Below are positions 1 through 9,600 of a stretch of DNA of 64,000 nucleotides, piece after piece. Below the pieces are notes generated by a model, which was given only the letters and a program-made list of their open reading frames with translations, did not search any database and was not told the origin of the DNA. Within the stretch, counting starts at the first letter, position 1, and every line of letters starts with the position of its first letter. This DNA is from Terriglobus sp. TAA 43 (GTDB lineage: Bacteria; Acidobacteriota; Terriglobia; Terriglobales; Acidobacteriaceae). Position numbers and translations under genes: made by a program. The DNA is taken from the NCBI RefSeq assembly GCF_000800015.1, contig NZ_JUGR01000001.1, positions 1,798,001 through 1,862,000 of the forward strand. Direction: 5' to 3'.

Positions 1-110
1 CCAGCCACGACGAGATGCGCATTCACCGGCGTGGCGATCTTGCGCATGCGTTCGCGCTGCGCATCGTTCAGGTTCACACCCGGCACTGTAATTCCGGAAG
101 GCAGCTTCAT
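1..110 (-). CDS. PilO-like pilus assembly protein, N-terminal fragment
   Basis: Only the first 36 codons are in the window; the gene runs off the left edge. The ATG (108-110) overlaps the TGA of the preceding pilN-like gene (107-109) in an ATGA arrangement, so translation is probably coupled. The visible peptide begins MKLPSGITVPGVNLNDAQ and is followed by a basic stretch. The call rests on position: PilO normally follows PilM and PilN in the inner-membrane alignment complex of type IV pili, with GspM the equivalent in type II secretion. Too little sequence is present to confirm the family. Confidence 0.5.
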   Translation of the reverse strand, partial: MKLPSGITVPGVNLNDAQRERMRKIATPVNAHLVVA

Positions 111-838
111 GGCTTCTTCACCTCCGGCTTGGTCTTGGCCGCGGTCTTGTCGTCGGCCTCATCGTCGTCCTTCTCTGCGGTCTTTTCACGAACACGCGGC
201 TGCAGCGGGTTATAGCCGGAGACAATCTCAAATTCCACACCGGAGATAGCTGGCAGACCGTTCACGCCGGTCACCACCGCAGCAGGTTGCGGCAATCCGT
301 TCGCTCCCATCGTCGAAGCGTTCCGCTGCGCTGTCTGCTGCGCTTCGCCCGCCAGACGCGGCGCGATGAACCGATGTGACTTCTCCAGATTGCGCACCAG
401 TTGCACCGTATTCTCACGCTGCCCAAGAACACGCATGCGGATCGTCACTTCACCCGACGGCGCCAGTACCGGCTCAATGGACGACACCTGCACACCCTCG
501 GGCAGCACGTCCTCCAGATCCATCAGCACTGCCGTCCACGAAAAACTCTTGCGCTGAAACAACGTGTTCAGGAACTGATTACGGCTCAACGTGGCGGCGT
601 TCACTGGCTGCCGCAAACGAGCTTCATTCGCATTGCGCTCTCTCTGCAGCTTCTGCTCCTGCGTCTGCAGTGCCTTCAGTTCTTTCTGCTGCTGCCGCGC
701 CTTCGACGACTGCGAATACAGCCAAACGCCCAACGCAAGCGCCAGCACTGCAAGTGCTCCAATGGCAATGCGAAGCTGCTTCAGCAGCCGATCCAGCTCT
801 ATATAAGGCCGGGTTGCGAGATTAATCGAGACGCGCAC
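107..838 (-). CDS. pilN: PilN-like pilus alignment protein
   Basis: 243 residues starting at a GTG (836-838), one base after the pilM stop. The N-terminus carries the INLAT motif (residues 5-9) by which PilN binds PilM in known systems, followed by a single membrane helix at about 25-42, a charged coiled-coil stretch (45-75) and a periplasmic ferredoxin-like region (about 100-155). The tail after about residue 215 is rich in Asp, Glu and Lys and probably disordered; such a tail is longer than in classical PilN. It is expected to link cytoplasmic PilM to PilO below the secretin. Overlap with pilO and the 1-bp gap to pilM indicate one operon. Confidence 0.8.
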   Translation of the reverse strand: MRVSINLATRPYIELDRLLKQLRIAIGALAVLALALGVWLYSQSSKARQQQKELKALQTQEQKLQRERNANEARLRQPVNAATLSRNQFLNTLFQRKSFSWTAVLMDLEDVLPEGVQVSSIEPVLAPSGEVTIRMRVLGQRENTVQLVRNLEKSHRFIAPRLAGEAQQTAQRNASTMGANGLPQPAAVVTGVNGLPAISGVEFEIVSGYNPLQPRVREKTAEKDDDEADDKTAAKTKPEVKKP

Positions 839-839
839 G

Positions 840-1889
840 TTAGCCTTTCAGCGCTCCTCGTAAACCCGCCAGCAGTCCGTGGGCGATTGGTGTAGCCGAC
901 AACAAATCTGCCGACGTCAGCACCTCTTCCGCGCGCAAACCGGTCTCGGCCAGCATCGCTTCCAACGCTGCAGGCGACAGCGTCCCAGCCGTCAATACAG
1001 TCTCCGGCGCAACATTCAACGAATCTTCAAAATAAGCCGCGGCCACACTTACAGCCTGAAGCAATTCCAACTCCACACGCGACGGATCGTCAGTCCTGGC
1101 CAGCACACTCGCCTGCACCATCTCTGCCACGGCCACTTCGCTTGCCTCGCCCTGCATCAGCTCGTCATGAATCGCCACGTTCGCGGGTTCCTGAGACACG
1201 ATGGCAGCCGCTTCGGCCATGGCGTCCGTCTTCAACTCCAGCGTACGGTGCAGCAGAATCTCTCCCCGGCGCAGAATGGCCGTCGTCACGGCATATTCGC
1301 TGCCGTTCACCAGCAAGGACGCGGACTGCGCAACATCGTCAATCGCCGCCGCAACGGCAAGCGTGCTGGGCAACACGGCACCCGGCTCAAACCCCGCCTC
1401 GCGCACCACGGACTCATACTCCGCCAGCACCTCGTTCGGAATAGCCACCACCAGAACCTGCAGGACCATCGAATACCGGCTCATCACCTGCCAGCTCACC
1501 TGCGCCAGCTCCGGGTTGAACGGCAGCAGCTTGGCCAGCCGGAAACGCATCACAGCCAGCGCCTCTTCTGCCTTCGAAGGCAGCTCGTCAAAATCCAGCA
1601 ACAGTACGCGCACAGCAGTATCCGGCACGATCACCGTCACATCGCGCCCTTTGCTCACTTGTACGGCGTTCAACACCTTGCGTAGCGCCGCAATCACTGC
1701 AATGCGGTCCACCACGTTGCCCACCCTTAGCGACGGCACCAGCGCGCCAACCGGCAGCGTAGCCGAGGCAACCTGCGCCAGCAGTCCCGCGGTATCCGGA
1801 GACGAGGCCGCATACACGCCCTCAGGGCGAACCTCTACGGCCACGCGGGGGCGCACCTGCATCGTCGATTTCGGAAGAACGGAAGGCAT
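840..1889 (-). CDS. pilM: PilM-like actin-fold pilus protein
   Basis: 349 residues. It shows the segmented actin-like ATPase organisation of PilM: a PDTAVR-type phosphate loop region near residue 110, the KLLPF motif near 140 that is typical of PilM/GspL, and a final domain ending in a glycine-rich helix. PilM is a cytoplasmic platform that binds the N-terminus of PilN. It is followed after one base by pilN. The start was taken as the first ATG (1887-1889); no other gene lies in the 97 bp to the VOC gene. The family is divergent, so PilM versus a GspL-type protein is not settled, but the M-N-O order favours a type IV pilus-like machine. Confidence 0.78.
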   Translation of the reverse strand: MPSVLPKSTMQVRPRVAVEVRPEGVYAASSPDTAGLLAQVASATLPVGALVPSLRVGNVVDRIAVIAALRKVLNAVQVSKGRDVTVIVPDTAVRVLLLDFDELPSKAEEALAVMRFRLAKLLPFNPELAQVSWQVMSRYSMVLQVLVVAIPNEVLAEYESVVREAGFEPGAVLPSTLAVAAAIDDVAQSASLLVNGSEYAVTTAILRRGEILLHRTLELKTDAMAEAAAIVSQEPANVAIHDELMQGEASEVAVAEMVQASVLARTDDPSRVELELLQAVSVAAAYFEDSLNVAPETVLTAGTLSPAALEAMLAETGLRAEEVLTSADLLSATPIAHGLLAGLRGALKG

Positions 1890-1986
1890 ACTTCGGAGCT
1901 AATCCAGACTACATGCTTGAGACGGGATTTGCGCCCGTCCGATAGCACGGACACGACCTAAGCAGTCCCATGATGGGAGATTTCAA

Positions 1987-2919
1987 TCACTTGGGAGGCC
2001 AGGGTGCCGTCGAAGGCGGCGTGACTGTCCCGTCAATCGTTGTTGGTTCCATCAACTCGGTCCGCGTTCCATCAGCGTCAAACAGGTTCGATTGCCGTTT
2101 GCGATTCTTACCCACGTGGTCATCTTCCAGTGGATGCTTATACGTCGCGGCATAGGGCCTGGTCTTCAGCTTCGCCACCGCTTCCGGCACGCTCGGTACC
2201 ACCAGGCAGATGTGATGCGCACCTCCGCGCTTTGTGGGCTCAGGCGCATCTTTGTACAGCATGAATTCCACATAATCCGTGCTGTCCGGCATCTTCAGGT
2301 TGATCCATGAAAGCACCTTGCCGTCCGACGATCCACGCCACGTCTCCGTAAACCCGAGCACCTGCGTGTAAAAGCGATACTCCGGATCCAGATCCGTCAC
2401 GATAAGTCCGGTATGCGTCATATGCGTCGAAATACGCTCCGGCCCAAGATGCTTGCCAAAGTCCTGCACAGTCTTGCCCTGCGGCATGTACTGCACAAAC
2501 TCCACCTGATGCCCTGCAGGATCGACGATCTTGAACGCCACGTTGCCAATGCGTCCCTGCGTCACTTCTTTCGGCACCACCACACCCTTCGCCGCCAGAT
2601 AACGACGCATCGCCTCAGCATCATTCGTCTCAAACGAAACATCACCAAAACGATCGGTACCGGCTCCCTTCTCAGGAGTCAGTTCCACAAATTGGCGATC
2701 GTTGATCTTGAAAAACGTGAACGCGAGCTTGCCTTCGCTCATCCACGCATTCACCTCTTCAAGCCCAAGCCAGTCGCGATAAAACGCACGCGACGCATCA
2801 ATTTCATGCGAGGCATACGCCACATGCGCAATGCCCATGATCTTCGGCCGTTGCTGCGCCTGCGCAACAACCGCTCCAACCGTTAGAAGAGAAACAAGAA
2901 TTCGCAAGCCAAGCCGCAT
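1987..2919 (-). CDS. Exported double-VOC (glyoxalase/dioxygenase fold) protein
   Basis: About 310 residues from the ATG at 2917-2919, chosen because it has a GAGG ribosome site and opens a clear signal peptide (MRLGLRILVSLL, cleavage after AQAQ); an upstream in-frame ATG gives an unlikely N-terminus. Two VOC modules follow, one with the GIAHVAYAS and FVELTPE strands, the second starting THTGLIVTDLD with later HHICL and RTELMEP strands. His and Glu residues at the usual VOC metal positions are present. VOC proteins include glyoxalase I and extradiol dioxygenases; the substrate here is unknown. It sits between pilB and pilM on the same strand, an odd place for an exported enzyme. Confidence 0.82.
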   Translation of the reverse strand: MRLGLRILVSLLTVGAVVAQAQQRPKIMGIAHVAYASHEIDASRAFYRDWLGLEEVNAWMSEGKLAFTFFKINDRQFVELTPEKGAGTDRFGDVSFETNDAEAMRRYLAAKGVVVPKEVTQGRIGNVAFKIVDPAGHQVEFVQYMPQGKTVQDFGKHLGPERISTHMTHTGLIVTDLDPEYRFYTQVLGFTETWRGSSDGKVLSWINLKMPDSTDYVEFMLYKDAPEPTKRGGAHHICLVVPSVPEAVAKLKTRPYAATYKHPLEDDHVGKNRKRQSNLFDADGTRTELMEPTTIDGTVTPPSTAPWPPK

Positions 2920-3001
2920 CGTTCGCCCTCGTACGCTGCGCAGAAATATCACGCAGCGAAGCGGCACCAGCATAGTACGAATCAATCAAAAGATGCGCGG
3001 C

Positions 3002-4633
3002 TCAGCGACCGCTTTCGATGAACGTCACCTTATTGATCTCATGAAGCGTGGTCACGCCAGCGCGCACGCGTTCCAGTGCGGAGTCGCGCAGGAAGTGCAT
3101 GCCTTTCGCCGCAGCCTTACGACGAATCTCGCTGCCGGGCTTCTTCTCCAGCAGCATTTCGCGCACTTCATCATCCAGTTCCAGCAACTCGTGAATGGCC
3201 GAACGACCGCGATATCCCGTACCACCGCACTCAATGCAGCCAGTGCCTTCGCGGAATTGAAACCCGCGCCATTCTTCGGGATTCAAGCCGTTCTCCACCA
3301 GTTCTTCATCGCTATACGTACGATGCGTCGCACAGAAATCGCAAATCTGTCGCACCAGCCGCTGCGCCAGAATGCAGTTCAAAGCCGACACAAAGTTGTA
3401 AGGCTCAACGCCCATGTTCAGGAATCGACCCAACACATCGACAACGTTATTCGCGTGAACGGTAGTGAATACAAGATGGCCCGTCAGCGCAGAGTTGATA
3501 GCAATCTGCGCCGTCTCCGCATCACGAATCTCACCCACAAGAATCTTGTCCGGGTCATGACGCAGAATCGAACGCAGACCGCGCGCAAACGTCAGGCCCT
3601 TTTTCTCATTTACCGGAATTTGCGTAATGCCGCGAATCTGGTATTCGACCGGATCTTCAATCGTGATGATCTTGTCTTCTTCACTCTTGATCTCGTTCAA
3701 CGCTGCATACAACGTTGTCGTCTTACCGGAACCAGTCGGCCCCGTAACAAGCACCATGCCGTAAGGCTCTTTGATGTAACGACGGAAACGCTCCAGATCA
3801 TGCGCGCCAAAGCCCACAACATCCAGCGAGAGCTTCTTGAACTTCTCGCTCATCGACTCTTTATCCAGCACACGCAGCACGGCATTTTCGCCATGCACCG
3901 TGGGCATAATCGACACACGGAAGTCGATTAGACGCCCCTTGTAACGCACACGGAAACGACCGTCCTGCGGCACGCGGCGCTCAGCGATATCCAGCTCGCT
4001 CATAACCTTGATACGCGAAAGAATCGTCTGATGATGTTCACGCGCGATGGGCGCCATCGCCTGTTGCAACACGCCATCAATGCGGTACTTCACCAGCAGT
4101 GAATCGTCGTATGTTTCAAGGTGAATATCCGAAGCGCGCCGTTCCAACGCGGAGAAGATCGTCGTATCCACCAGTCGAATAATCGGTGAGATATCGTCTT
4201 CACTCGTTAGTCGTTCAATGGAAATATTCTCGTCTGGATTGTCTTCCGCAGACAGAACGTCAAACGTAAGACCTTCCGTTGCCTCTTCCAGAACACGCTG
4301 CGACTGTTCCGTCTTTTTCAGCAGATCGGTAATCTGCGACAGCGTGGCCACACGCGTCAGCAACCGCTGCCCAAGCAAGCCAGAGATTTCATCCAGCACC
4401 ATCAGTCGCGAAGGATCGCTGACAGCGATAACGAGTCGATCCTGCAACTGTTCCAATGGAATGAAGTTGTAGCGGAACATCAGTTCCACCGGCACAGACT
4501 TCACCAGTTCATGCTGAATCTTGAAGTCGCGCAGATCAACGAATTCGCAGTGATAGCGCCGCGCCATCAACTGCGCGCGCTCTGTCTCGTTCAGTTCCGG
4601 ATTCGCAATGGGGATTGCAAGAGGAGATGCCAT
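3002..4633 (-). CDS. pilB: PilB/GspE-type assembly ATPase
   Basis: 543 residues, full length for the family. The order is an N-terminal GspE_N domain (about 10-110), then the hexameric motor with Walker A GPTGSGKTT (298-306), an Asp box around DPVEYQ (327-332), Walker B ILVGEIRDAE (364-373) and a His box (TVHANN, 391-396). A four-cysteine zinc site, CDFC (431-434) and CIEC (466-469), is typical of PilB/GspE. The protein powers pilin or pseudopilin polymerisation at the inner membrane with the PilC platform. It lies 35 bp after pilC, so the two are probably cotranscribed. Pilus versus secretion use cannot be decided from this gene alone. Confidence 0.93.
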   Translation of the reverse strand: MASPLAIPIANPELNETERAQLMARRYHCEFVDLRDFKIQHELVKSVPVELMFRYNFIPLEQLQDRLVIAVSDPSRLMVLDEISGLLGQRLLTRVATLSQITDLLKKTEQSQRVLEEATEGLTFDVLSAEDNPDENISIERLTSEDDISPIIRLVDTTIFSALERRASDIHLETYDDSLLVKYRIDGVLQQAMAPIAREHHQTILSRIKVMSELDIAERRVPQDGRFRVRYKGRLIDFRVSIMPTVHGENAVLRVLDKESMSEKFKKLSLDVVGFGAHDLERFRRYIKEPYGMVLVTGPTGSGKTTTLYAALNEIKSEEDKIITIEDPVEYQIRGITQIPVNEKKGLTFARGLRSILRHDPDKILVGEIRDAETAQIAINSALTGHLVFTTVHANNVVDVLGRFLNMGVEPYNFVSALNCILAQRLVRQICDFCATHRTYSDEELVENGLNPEEWRGFQFREGTGCIECGGTGYRGRSAIHELLELDDEVREMLLEKKPGSEIRRKAAAKGMHFLRDSALERVRAGVTTLHEINKVTFIESGR

Positions 4634-4668
4634 AAGTTCGTTTGAACTCCTAAAACCTTAGGTAAGAC

Positions 4669-5889
4669 TTACTGCCCTGCTCCGGGCTGACCACTTGCCG
4701 CGCCCGCGCCAAGCTGAAGAATCGGCAGGTAAAGCGAAATCAAAATCACAGCCACCACAATGCCCATGAAGATCAGCAGCGTGGGCTCAATCAAACTCAA
4801 CAACGCGGCAGTGGATGTATCCACATCCTCTTCAAAGAAGCCGCCAACAGAGTTCAGCATCGCGGGCAACGCACCGGTGGATTCACCCACTTCAATCATC
4901 TCCAGCGCAAGCTCCGGGAACACGCGCGTGGATTCCAGCGAACGGCTCAAGCCCTGCCCTTCGCGCACCTGCGTGACAGATGCGAAGACCGCATTCGAAA
5001 CCTGGCGCGACGAGATCGATCGCGCCGCAGTTTCAAGTGAAGGCACTAGCGGCAAACCGCCCGTCAACAGCGTGGAAAGAGTACGCGCAAACAACCCTAC
5101 CTGATACTTCAACCAGATCGTGCCAATCAACGGAATCGACAAACGCACACGATCAATCGCCGTTGCGCCCGCATCCGTCTTTGACCAGCGATACACCAGG
5201 AATGCCGTCAGCAGCACAAACGGCAACACGTACAAACCATACTTCTGCGAAGCGTTACCCACATCCAGCAGGAACACCGTAATCTTCGGCAACGGTGCAT
5301 TCAACTGGTCATACAACTGCGCAAACCGTGGCACCACAAACGAAATCAAGAAAATGAACAGGCCCACCACAAGCGTGATCAACAACGTGGGATACACCAG
5401 CGCACTCTTCAGCTTCTTCGTCACCGTCAGCGACACGCGCTGAAAGTCCACATAACGCTGCAACACTTCCGCCAGGTTGCCGGAACGTTCGCCAGCAAGC
5501 AGTGTGGTGGTGAAAATCAGCGGAAAGCCACCCTGCGCATCGAACGCACCGGAAAGCGACTCGCCCGTTTTAATGCGCGCGGCCACATTCACCAGCTGCG
5601 CCTTAAAATTCTCGTCACGTTGCCGACGCGCCAGTAGCTCCAGCGATCCGGGAATAGGCAAACCCGCTTTGATCAACGTGACAAACTGCTGGTTGAACAC
5701 CAGAAACGGCTGCAGCTTCACCTTTTTCTGTGTCGATCCACCCGCAAGAGCGCCCTTCGGCTTTACGGAATAGACGAGGTAGCCGGCCTGCAAAAAGCGC
5801 GCACGCAACTCTTCCGCGCTGGCGGCAGGATGGGTCTGTTCCTGCACGCGACCGCGTTCGTCTGCGAGTTTAACTACATATTCCGTCAT
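4669..5889 (-). CDS. pilC: PilC/GspF platform membrane protein
   Basis: 406 residues, typical for PilC/GspF. Two related T2SSF domains are visible (about 70-195 and 275-400), each ending in membrane helices: TLLITLVVGLFIFLISFVV near 170-190, a helix near 220-235 and a terminal one, LLIFMGIVVAVILISLY, near 372-388. The first domain contains the usual FNQQFVTLIKAGLPIPGSLE segment, and GERSGNLAEVL and GESTGALPAML are the paired GE-G motifs. It is the inner-membrane platform on which the PilB motor acts. It is the first gene of the pilC-pilB-VOC-pilMNO run; a hairpin lies just upstream. Confidence 0.92.
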   Translation of the reverse strand: MTEYVVKLADERGRVQEQTHPAASAEELRARFLQAGYLVYSVKPKGALAGGSTQKKVKLQPFLVFNQQFVTLIKAGLPIPGSLELLARRQRDENFKAQLVNVAARIKTGESLSGAFDAQGGFPLIFTTTLLAGERSGNLAEVLQRYVDFQRVSLTVTKKLKSALVYPTLLITLVVGLFIFLISFVVPRFAQLYDQLNAPLPKITVFLLDVGNASQKYGLYVLPFVLLTAFLVYRWSKTDAGATAIDRVRLSIPLIGTIWLKYQVGLFARTLSTLLTGGLPLVPSLETAARSISSRQVSNAVFASVTQVREGQGLSRSLESTRVFPELALEMIEVGESTGALPAMLNSVGGFFEEDVDTSTAALLSLIEPTLLIFMGIVVAVILISLYLPILQLGAGAASGQPGAGQ

Positions 5890-5966
5890 CGGATGGTCTG
5901 CACAATTTTAGACGGCTACGGCGACCAAACGTGGATGGCGCACAATTTCTTCAACATAGCCAACAG

Positions 5967-5992
5967 AAAGGCCCGCTTGCGCGGGCCTTTTT
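5967..5992. terminator. Bidirectional hairpin terminator between erpA and pilC
   Basis: A perfect 10-bp stem (AAAGGCCCGC, loop TTGC, GCGGGCCTTT) with a run of T on the plus side and TTTCTGTT on the minus side. It should end minus-strand transcription from erpA before the pilC operon. Confidence 0.8.
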
Positions 5993-6032
5993 GGAACTGG
6001 TGCTGCAGGTTCGCAGCATAACTTCTGAAAAT

Positions 6033-6413
6033 TTAGACCGAGAACGACGATCCGCAGCCGCAGGTGCTCTTCACTTGGGGGTTCTCGAACTTAAAGCCAG
6101 CAGCTTCAAGCGTCTCGACATAATCCACGGTGCAGCCATTTAGGTACATGGCGCTGGTGGCGTCCACAAAAACCTTCAGGTCTTCAAAACGGACAACCTT
6201 GTCCATCATGCCCTGCTGGTTCTCAAAGCTCATGGAGTACTGGAAGCCGGAGCATCCGCCACCGACCACACCAATGCGCAGACCAGCCGGGAGCGGATCC
6301 TGGGTGGCCATAATCTCCTTCACCTTGGCGATGGCGGAGGGCGTCAGCGCAACGGGCTGGGTCGTCGGGGCCGGGCCTGTGACTACTTCGGGTGTGGGAG
6401 CGGCAGTTGCCAT
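6033..6413 (-). CDS. erpA: A-type iron-sulfur carrier (ErpA/IscA family)
   Basis: 126 residues from the ATG at 6411-6413, chosen because a GGAG site precedes it and the ORF upstream is not protein-like. After about 20 Pro/Thr/Ala-rich residues comes the HesB domain. The three invariant ligands are present: Cys in NGCTVDY and the C-terminal CGCG motif. A GGCSGFQY-type loop (GGGCSGFQYSMSF) is the family signature. Such proteins carry [2Fe-2S] or [4Fe-4S] clusters to target apoproteins in the cytoplasm. The gene appears to be monocistronic, between two terminators. ErpA and IscA cannot be told apart by sequence here; no isc or suf genes are nearby. Confidence 0.9.
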   Translation of the reverse strand: MATAAPTPEVVTGPAPTTQPVALTPSAIAKVKEIMATQDPLPAGLRIGVVGGGCSGFQYSMSFENQQGMMDKVVRFEDLKVFVDATSAMYLNGCTVDYVETLEAAGFKFENPQVKSTCGCGSSFSV

Positions 6414-6543
6414 GGTGGTTGTCTCCTTCAAAACTTCAATCTCTAGTGTAAGCCCCCGGCAATCTCCGATCAAGCCGGTCGCTATTTGATCTTCAATACT
6501 AGATGCTCCAGAGCCAGGGAAGTTGCGGTCTGGAAGGGAAATC

Positions 6544-6575
6544 AAAAAGAAAGGCCGCAGCACAAGGCTACGGCC
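6544..6575 (-). terminator. Terminator of the TonB-dependent receptor gene
   Basis: On the minus strand a stem GGCCGTAGC/GCTGCGGCC (one G-U pair, 5-nt loop) is followed by TTTCTTTTT. It lies 28 bp past the receptor stop codon. Confidence 0.75.
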
Positions 6576-6602
6576 CCGAGGCAGTTACACCCTTTTTTGG
6601 CG

Positions 6603-9600
6603 TTAGAACGAGATCCTGCCGCCAAGCGAGATGAGGCGCGGGAAGTTGATGGCCGAGGTGTTCACCGAGCCGAACGATGCATTCCCGTACTTCAAACCAT
6701 TGGAGTTCAGTGCGAACAGCGGGGTATTTGTCAGGTTAAGCATTTCCGCCTGGAACCGGAAGTGTACCCGCTCCGTCTGAAAGTCTTTGAACACAGACAT
6801 ATCCACATTGCGAGAGCCCGGTGCACGGCAGGCGCTGCTGGTGCGGGACAGGTTGCCGAACTGGCCGTTACCTGGCTGCGGGGTAGCGAATGCAGCGGGG
6901 TTAAAGAACGTGGTCAGGCGCGATTGCGTCGAACCGGACGTGCACAGCGGAACCCCGTAAAGAACATTCGGACGCTGCGTCGCCGTTCCAAGGATGGAAG
7001 AGTTCAGGTTCGTGTTGTTCTGGATCGGCACCGGGCCGCCCGATTGACCGACGAAGGTTGCGTTCGCGCTCCATCCACCAACAATCAGGTCAAGCCAACG
7101 GTTGTTGTTCAGGAACGCGCGTCCCTTGCCGAAGGGCAGTTCGCCCGTGCCACCGAAGGTAAAGCGGTGCGGGATGTCGTTGATGGCCAGCGAGTACTCG
7201 CCGCCGGGGCCGTTGATGTTGTAGAAGTTCTGCGGTCCGTTAGCACCCACGTTCAGGTTGCTGCCCTGCGCGAATACGCTGTCCATATTCTTGGACCACG
7301 TATATCCAGCCGTCAGAGAGAAGCCGTGCGAGAACCGCTTGCGTGTATTCATGATCAGCGATTCATAGTTGGACTTTGAGACGCTGGGCTGAATGTTCAC
7401 TGCGCTGAACTGCGCGAATGGACGGCAGAGCTGATTGTTAGCAATCTTTGCTGCCGCAATCACACCCGCACCACCCTTGCCGGAATAAGGATTGGTGCTG
7501 CTATCCGTGAGGAATGTGCTGCTGCCCGTGTTGGCTGGGCATGCACCCTGTCCGTACGGAATTGCACCCGGGTTGATCTGATCGATGTTGTAAGTACCAC
7601 CATTGCTTGGCAACAGGTTGCGGCCATGCGATGCAACATAGCCCAGTTCTCCAGACATACCGAACGCAAACTCACGCTGCACATCCAGTGACCATTGCTG
7701 GATCAATGGCATGCGACGATCCTGATCAATCGTCGTGAGGCTGGTGCCAATACCCTGAGAGAGGCCAAGGCTGTTACCAGAGGGCTGCGTCAAACCTCCC
7801 GGAAACGGATTGCTCAGCGAGTTAGCAGGGGTACGGTTGCTGTCGTTCGATGCAACATAGGTCGACGTTGCAGCGTAGCCAGGAGCAAGGCTGGCGCTGG
7901 TGGAGTAAAAGAGCGGAGCGTAGAAGACACCAAAGCCGCCGCGTACCACCGTCTTTTCATCCAGCGCATACGCCGCACCGATACGAGGTGAGAGATTGAT
8001 GGAGTGATTGCTGCAGCAGTGGTCGCTGTATCCGGCTTGTCCGGCGTATTCAATCGCACCCTTGGTCGTAACTCCTGCGGTCGTCTGCAGCGGGCTGGTG
8101 ATGTTGCGATCGAAGCCAACCGCATAGTGATTGCTGCGCTCATGAATACCCGGCTCAAGCTCATAGCGAAGACCTGCATTGATCGTGAGCTTGTTCGTTA
8201 AGCGGATATCGTCCTGGAAGTAGACGGCGTTGTATTTCACGTTCAGCGCAAGCGGTGTTACAACCTGCACAGAGCCGCTTGTGGGATAGCCGAGCAGAAG
8301 GTCTGCAACATCCGCACCGCCAGAGCGCGTGCCAGCCAACGGATTCTGCGATGTGAACGTGTTCTGGAAGGTATAGCTTCCGTTTCCGGTACTTACGTTA
8401 GTAAAGTCCACGGAGATAGTGCGGAAGTTATAACCAGCCTTCACGGAATGCCGTCCGAGGCTCTTCGCTACAGCGACCACAATGTTGCGTGAATAAAATA
8501 CCGCGGGTCCGGAGTTATTCGTTCCAAAGGACGCTGCAGATTGCATGGTGATGGCTGGGAACGCTTTCTTCTGCAAGCTATTCGCATAGCTGGAGGGAAA
8601 TCCTAGCTGCGTCTGGTCATAGTTGGAAGTTAAGTCCAGCGTGTTATTCGGGAAGCGATTCTGTCCATACGACACGGTCAGGATCGTCGTAGGGTTCAGC
8701 GTGATTACGTTGTTCTGATTGAACGCATCCACCTTACGGTAGAGCAGGTAAGCAGTCGTACCGCCTGCAAACGATCCCAGTGGGTTACCACCTGGCTCCT
8801 TCGATCCATAGTGAAGGTAAGAAGCATTAGCCAACCACCACTTAGTCATCTGGTGATCAACCTTTGCAATGAACTCATCCGCGCGATCACCCAAGAGATC
8901 GGTTGGCTGAAAGTTCGTAGCGCCATAAGCAGCGGACGAGTTACAACCCGCGGCGCATGTGGGTAGTGCGGTGAGCAGGTTCTTTCCCACTGTGTTGATG
9001 CGGTTCGACGGAATGACATTGCCCGCGAAGGCGGTACGAATACCAGTGGTGGGATCCGTGGTCAGCGGATCATAGATACAAAGGCCACTGGTACAAACAC
9101 CATTCGACACAGTACCGCGTGCAGAGAAATCACCAGCCTTTTCCGCCGCAGTCGGAAGATAGTAGTTAGCTCCCAGGGGAGAACGCTGACGATAGCCTTC
9201 TTCTGTCACCCAGAAGAATGTCTTGTCTTTCCAGATAGGACCGCCGAGAGAACCTTCGTAGCTATACTGCGCAATATTCGGACGAGGCGCACCTGTACGA
9301 TTGTTGATCCATGTATTCGCAGACCAGTTCGTTTGACGCGTGGATCCGTATAGGTTGCCGTGCAACGCATTGGTTCCGGATTTCAGAAGAGTATTGAATA
9401 CGCCGCCACCAGTGCGCCCTGCTTCTGCGTCATAGGTGTTCGTTTGCGTTTTCATTTCCTGCACGGATTCCACAGACGGGATAATCACCGCGCGATTGGA
9501 GAAATCCGTCACCGGAACACCATCGATCAGATAGTTATTCATGTTGACCGGCCCGCCGGCGATCGAAATCGCGGATGATCCTGACTGATCCTGAAAACGA

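Noticed and set aside
6414-6563. 50-residue N-terminal extension of the ErpA-like protein
   Set aside because: The ATG at 6411-6413 has a GGAG site and the upstream residues contain no feature of the family.
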